This document shows positions 61,487-64,000 of a stretch of DNA of 64,000 nucleotides, in pieces (within the stretch, counting starts at the first letter, position 1; each line of letters opens with the position of its first letter). Source of the stretch: CALXXL01 sp034926605 (GTDB lineage: Bacteria > Verrucomicrobiota > Lentisphaeria > Victivallales > Victivallaceae); the NCBI GenBank assembly GCA_034926605.1, contig JAYFQV010000012.1, positions 62,001-126,000 of the forward strand. Direction: 5' to 3'. Both the position numbers and the translations under genes were made by a program. The notes under the pieces were generated by a model. That model had not been told where the DNA came from. It did not search any database and saw only the letters and a program-made list of their open reading frames with translations.

Positions 61487-61514
61487 TTGATTTCGAGGAT
61501 TAGGCGTGTATAGT
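61487..61514 (+). promoter_or_regulatory. Promoter of the glycerate kinase gene
   Basis: TTGATT (61487-61492), a 16-base spacer and TATAGT (61509-61514) end only 10 bases before the ATG at 61525, predicting a nearly leaderless mRNA. No Shine-Dalgarno is visible. Confidence 0.6.
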
Positions 61515-61524
61515 ATCCGACATC

Positions 61525-62613
61525 ATGAAAAAAATCGTCATCGCGCCAGATTCATATAAAGGCTGCCTGCCCGCCGACGAGGTGGCGGAGGCCGTCGCCG
61601 CCGGGCTGCGCAAGGTTTTTCCGGCGGCCGAACTGGTATTGCTCCCGCTCGCCGACGGCGGCGAAGGCACGCTTCAGGCGCTGCTGCGCCTGCCGGGTGC
61701 CGAGGCGGTGGAAATACAGTCGCGTGATGCGTTCATGCGCCCGCTCCGCGCCCGCGTCGCCAAACTTCCCGGCGGCCGTTTTGCGGTTGAACTGGCCGAA
61801 ATCTGCGGCATCGAACGTCATAAGGACGAATTGTCCCCGCTGCGCGCCACCAGCTATGGCGTTGGCCTGGCGATACTTTCCGCCGCATCGTTCGGAGCCA
61901 CGGAAATAGTGGTGTCGCTCGGCGGCAGCTGCTCCACCGACGGCGGCGCCGGAATCCTCCAGGCGCTTGGCGCGGTGTTCCGGGACGAAGCCGGCAACAA
62001 GCTCCCGCCCGGGCTCGGCGGCGGCGGGCTTGCCCGCATCGCGACCGTTGAACTGACCGGGATTCCCGAACTCAACATCGTGGTCGCCACCGACGTCACC
62101 AGCCCGCTTTGCGGCGAGTCCGGCGCGGCCCGTGTGTTCGCCCCCCAGAAGGGCGCCACTCCGGACGAGGTGAGAATGCTCGACGCCGATCTGCGCCGTT
62201 TTGCGGAGCTCTGCGGCCGCGACGGCTCCTCCCCCGGCGACGGCGCGGCCGGAGGCTGCGGCTTTGCGCTGCGCGCGGTCTGCGGCGGCAGAACCACATC
62301 CGGCGCTACGATGGTGATGGACATGCTCGGTTTCGGCGAAGCCCTGGACGGCGCCGATTGGCTGATCACCGGCGAAGGATGTTCGGATGCGCAGACATTG
62401 GCCGGCAAATTGTGTTTCCAAGCCGCCGAAGCGGCGCGGAAGCGCAAGGTTAAAACCGCACTGATCTCCGGCGCTTTGCGCGACCGGGAGCGGCTGGACG
62501 GATTTTTCGACCTCACCGCGGCGGCATCTCCGGCGGATGTTCCGCTGGACGAGGCGATACGAAACGCGGCAACCTATATCGAAAAGGCGGCGGAATCACT
62601 CTTCCGTCGATGA
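61525..62613 (+). CDS. Glycerate kinase (GlxK/GarK type)
   Basis: A 362-residue cytoplasmic kinase that phosphorylates glycerate to 2- or 3-phosphoglycerate with ATP. Family motifs: the opening KKIVIAPDSYKGCLPADEVA, the LADGGEGTLQALL segment, SLGGSCSTDGGAGILQALG, VVATDVTSPLCGESGAARVF, the APQKGAT loop, and ITGEGCSDAQTLAGK near the end. Length is typical. The start has no Shine-Dalgarno, and the promoter lies 10 bases upstream, so initiation may be leaderless. The 3' end overlaps the convergent ABC exporter gene by 18 bases. Confidence 0.95.
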   Translation: MKKIVIAPDSYKGCLPADEVAEAVAAGLRKVFPAAELVLLPLADGGEGTLQALLRLPGAEAVEIQSRDAFMRPLRARVAKLPGGRFAVELAEICGIERHKDELSPLRATSYGVGLAILSAASFGATEIVVSLGGSCSTDGGAGILQALGAVFRDEAGNKLPPGLGGGGLARIATVELTGIPELNIVVATDVTSPLCGESGAARVFAPQKGATPDEVRMLDADLRRFAELCGRDGSSPGDGAAGGCGFALRAVCGGRTTSGATMVMDMLGFGEALDGADWLITGEGCSDAQTLAGKLCFQAAEAARKRKVKTALISGALRDRERLDGFFDLTAAASPADVPLDEAIRNAATYIEKAAESLFRR

Positions 62614-64000
62614 ACAGAGCGGCCCGAACCGGCGGCTGAGCTCGTCATAGGAGCCCTCGCCCGCCACGGTGCGGTCGTCCAGATAGACCACCTTGTCGGC
62701 CAGCCGGGCGAAATGCTCGCGGTGGGTCACCACCACCACGGTATGCCCCGCGGCGTATTTCTTCACCGCGTCGGCCACCAGTATCTCGGTCCGGCGGTCG
62801 AGCGCCGAAGTCGGTTCGTCCAATATCAGAATGTCGGCGTCGCGCAGCAGCTCGCGCGCCAGCGCCACCCGGAGTTTCTGCCCGGCTGAAAGGTTTTTGC
62901 CCTCCTCCTCCAAATGAAAATCCAGCCCCTTCGCCAGCAGTTCGTCCAGCCCCACCTGACGGAGGGCCTCCGCAAGTTCGGCGTCGGTGGCGGCGGCGCG
63001 GCCCAGCCGCAAGTTGGCCGCCAGCGTGTCGGAGAACAGCTTGGCGTCGGCGCCGAGGCAGCCGATGCGGCGGCGCAGCGCCGGAAGGTTGTAGGCGTTG
63101 ACGTTCACGCCGTCGATCAGCACCTCGCCCTCGGGCACCGCGTAGAAATGCATTATCAGCGAGACCAGCGTGGACTTTCCCGCGCCGGAAGCGCCGACCA
63201 GCGCCGTCATTTTGCCGGGCGGAATCTCAAATGAAAGATCGCGCAGCACCGTACGGTCGGGCAGATAGCCGAAGCGCACGTTTTTGAACTCCACCCTGCC
63301 GGCGAGGCGCTCCGGCACCAGCCCGGTCTTGAGGTTTTCCTCCGGTACCAGCGCCAAAAGCGAACTGAGCCGCGCCAGCGAGGCCTTGGCGGAAGCCATC
63401 TGCACCAGTGAAAACGCCAGCGTTCTGGTAGGATTCAGCACCATCATCATCAGCATGTTGACCGCCAGCAGCTGTCCGACGCTCCATTCGCCGCGCATCA
63501 CCCACCAGCAGGTGACCAGCAGAACCCCGGCACGGCAGATATCCGGCAGCCAGCGCATCAGCCGCTGGAACAGCGCGGTCAACGCGGTGATCTCCATATT
63601 AAGTTGGTAAAGGTGCTCATAACGGTGGCGCAATTCGTCCAGAGCGCCTTCCTCGGCGGCGGACGATTTAACCAGTTTGATGTTGGTGAATGTCTCCTGA
63701 AGTTTGCCGACCATGCCGGAGGTGCCTTCCGAACAGTTGGCGTTCAGAACGTACTGCCGCCTGCCGAACACCCGCGCCGCCACAAACAGCAGCGGCACCA
63801 TACACAGCACCCCCAGTCCCAGCTTCCAGCTGAGATAAAACAGCTGCGCCTCCGCACAAACCAGCTTTATCACGGAGGAAACGAAGTTCTGCATCGGAAT
63901 GCCGAAAAAAGTGGACAGGCTGCGTACGTCACCCACCACCCGCCCGGCCAGGTAGCCGCCGGAAACACGGTCGAAAAAGTCGCCGGGAAGCCTCAGCAGA
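62596..64000 (-). CDS. ABC exporter, transmembrane-ATPase fusion, partial at the right edge
   Basis: The reading frame is open to the window edge and lacks its N terminus (~468 codons seen). The visible part has a membrane domain (GYLAGRVVGDVRSLSTFF, LFYLSWKLGLGVLCMVPLLF, helices to ~300) and an ATPase with Walker A GASGAGKST, signature LSAGQKLRVALARELLRD, Walker B ILILDEPTSALD and the H-loop VVTHREHF. This is the MsbA/HlyB/McjD-like half-transporter architecture. Substrate unknown; it may be a lipid, peptide or drug exporter. The gene's stop overlaps the glycerate kinase stop region. Confidence 0.93.
   Translation of the reverse strand, partial: LLRLPGDFFDRVSGGYLAGRVVGDVRSLSTFFGIPMQNFVSSVIKLVCAEAQLFYLSWKLGLGVLCMVPLLFVAARVFGRRQYVLNANCSEGTSGMVGKLQETFTNIKLVKSSAAEEGALDELRHRYEHLYQLNMEITALTALFQRLMRWLPDICRAGVLLVTCWWVMRGEWSVGQLLAVNMLMMMVLNPTRTLAFSLVQMASAKASLARLSSLLALVPEENLKTGLVPERLAGRVEFKNVRFGYLPDRTVLRDLSFEIPPGKMTALVGASGAGKSTLVSLIMHFYAVPEGEVLIDGVNVNAYNLPALRRRIGCLGADAKLFSDTLAANLRLGRAAATDAELAEALRQVGLDELLAKGLDFHLEEEGKNLSAGQKLRVALARELLRDADILILDEPTSALDRRTEILVADAVKKYAAGHTVVVVTHREHFARLADKVVYLDDRTVAGEGSYDELSRRFGPLCSSTEE

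Noticed and set aside
1..64000. CRISPR arrays, insertion sequences, prophage or integrase
   Set aside because: No regularly spaced direct repeats, transposase or integrase-like proteins were seen; the repeats present are protein-coding.

Overview
The window is high-GC bacterial DNA with dense, mostly minus-strand operons joined by short stop/start overlaps (ATGA, TGATG). The gene set points to a Gram-negative: outer-membrane lipoprotein and envelope factors (LolA-like, TolB), a PEP-CTERM-type sorted protein, very large strand-loop-strand repeat proteins and scattered glycoside hydrolases. The mixture fits a Lentisphaerae/Verrucomicrobiota-like (Victivallis-type) anaerobe, probably host-associated. 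That placement is inferred from gene content; no 16S rRNA is present.

Layout. 1-6087 (minus) holds five genes in hyfB-C-E-F-G order. They encode a membrane energy-converting complex whose hydrogenase-like large subunit, cut by the window edge, lacks the N-terminal Ni-binding cysteines, as in energy-converting hydrogenase-related (Ehr) complexes. 6.4-9.4 kb holds a DEAD-box RNA helicase and a lipoprotein-like metallophosphoesterase. 9.5-15.2 kb is one giant surface-type repeat protein. 15.4-17.6 kb is a DUF2238 membrane protein followed by an increasingly AT-rich segment with a cyclase-fold-like protein and a flavodoxin-fold reductase, a likely acquired segment. 17.7-20.0 kb has a PEP-CTERM-like protein and a GH20 hexosaminidase. 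20.2-28.1 kb is a housekeeping run paaK-tolB-folC-lon-lolA-like-ispH. 28.2-32.0 kb has an SpoIIE-type phosphatase with an extracellular sensor, a DUF3592 protein and a lipase-like hydrolase. 32.1-34.6 kb (plus) is a glutaredoxin / cytosolic 5'-nucleotidase / serpin operon. 34.6-38.9 kb has an RNase II-family gene and a second giant repeat protein. 39.1-39.4 kb carries tRNA-Leu, tRNA-Gly and tRNA-Tyr. 40.9-54.2 kb is an eight-gene MoxR / ABC-2 transporter / DUF58 / BatA / vWA operon. 54.3-55.5 kb is a second AT-rich island (GNAT, 2H phosphoesterase). 55.5-64.0 kb has a GMP synthetase with a degenerate glutaminase domain, a GH-A-type glycosidase-like protein, a GGGtGRT / NifU-like pair, a small membrane protein, glycerate kinase and an ABC exporter cut by the right edge.

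Most interesting points: the cysteine-less hydrogenase-like subunit, the shrunken GuaA glutaminase domain, two giant repeat proteins sharing a C-terminal module and lacking signal peptides, the GGGtGRT/NifU-like pair of unknown function, and a bacterial serpin with Cys-Cys at its predicted scissile bond. Several sigma70-type promoters (TTGAAA/TTGTAA/TTGATT, 16-17 nt spacer, TATATT/TATAGT/TATCTT) and Rho-independent terminators were read directly.
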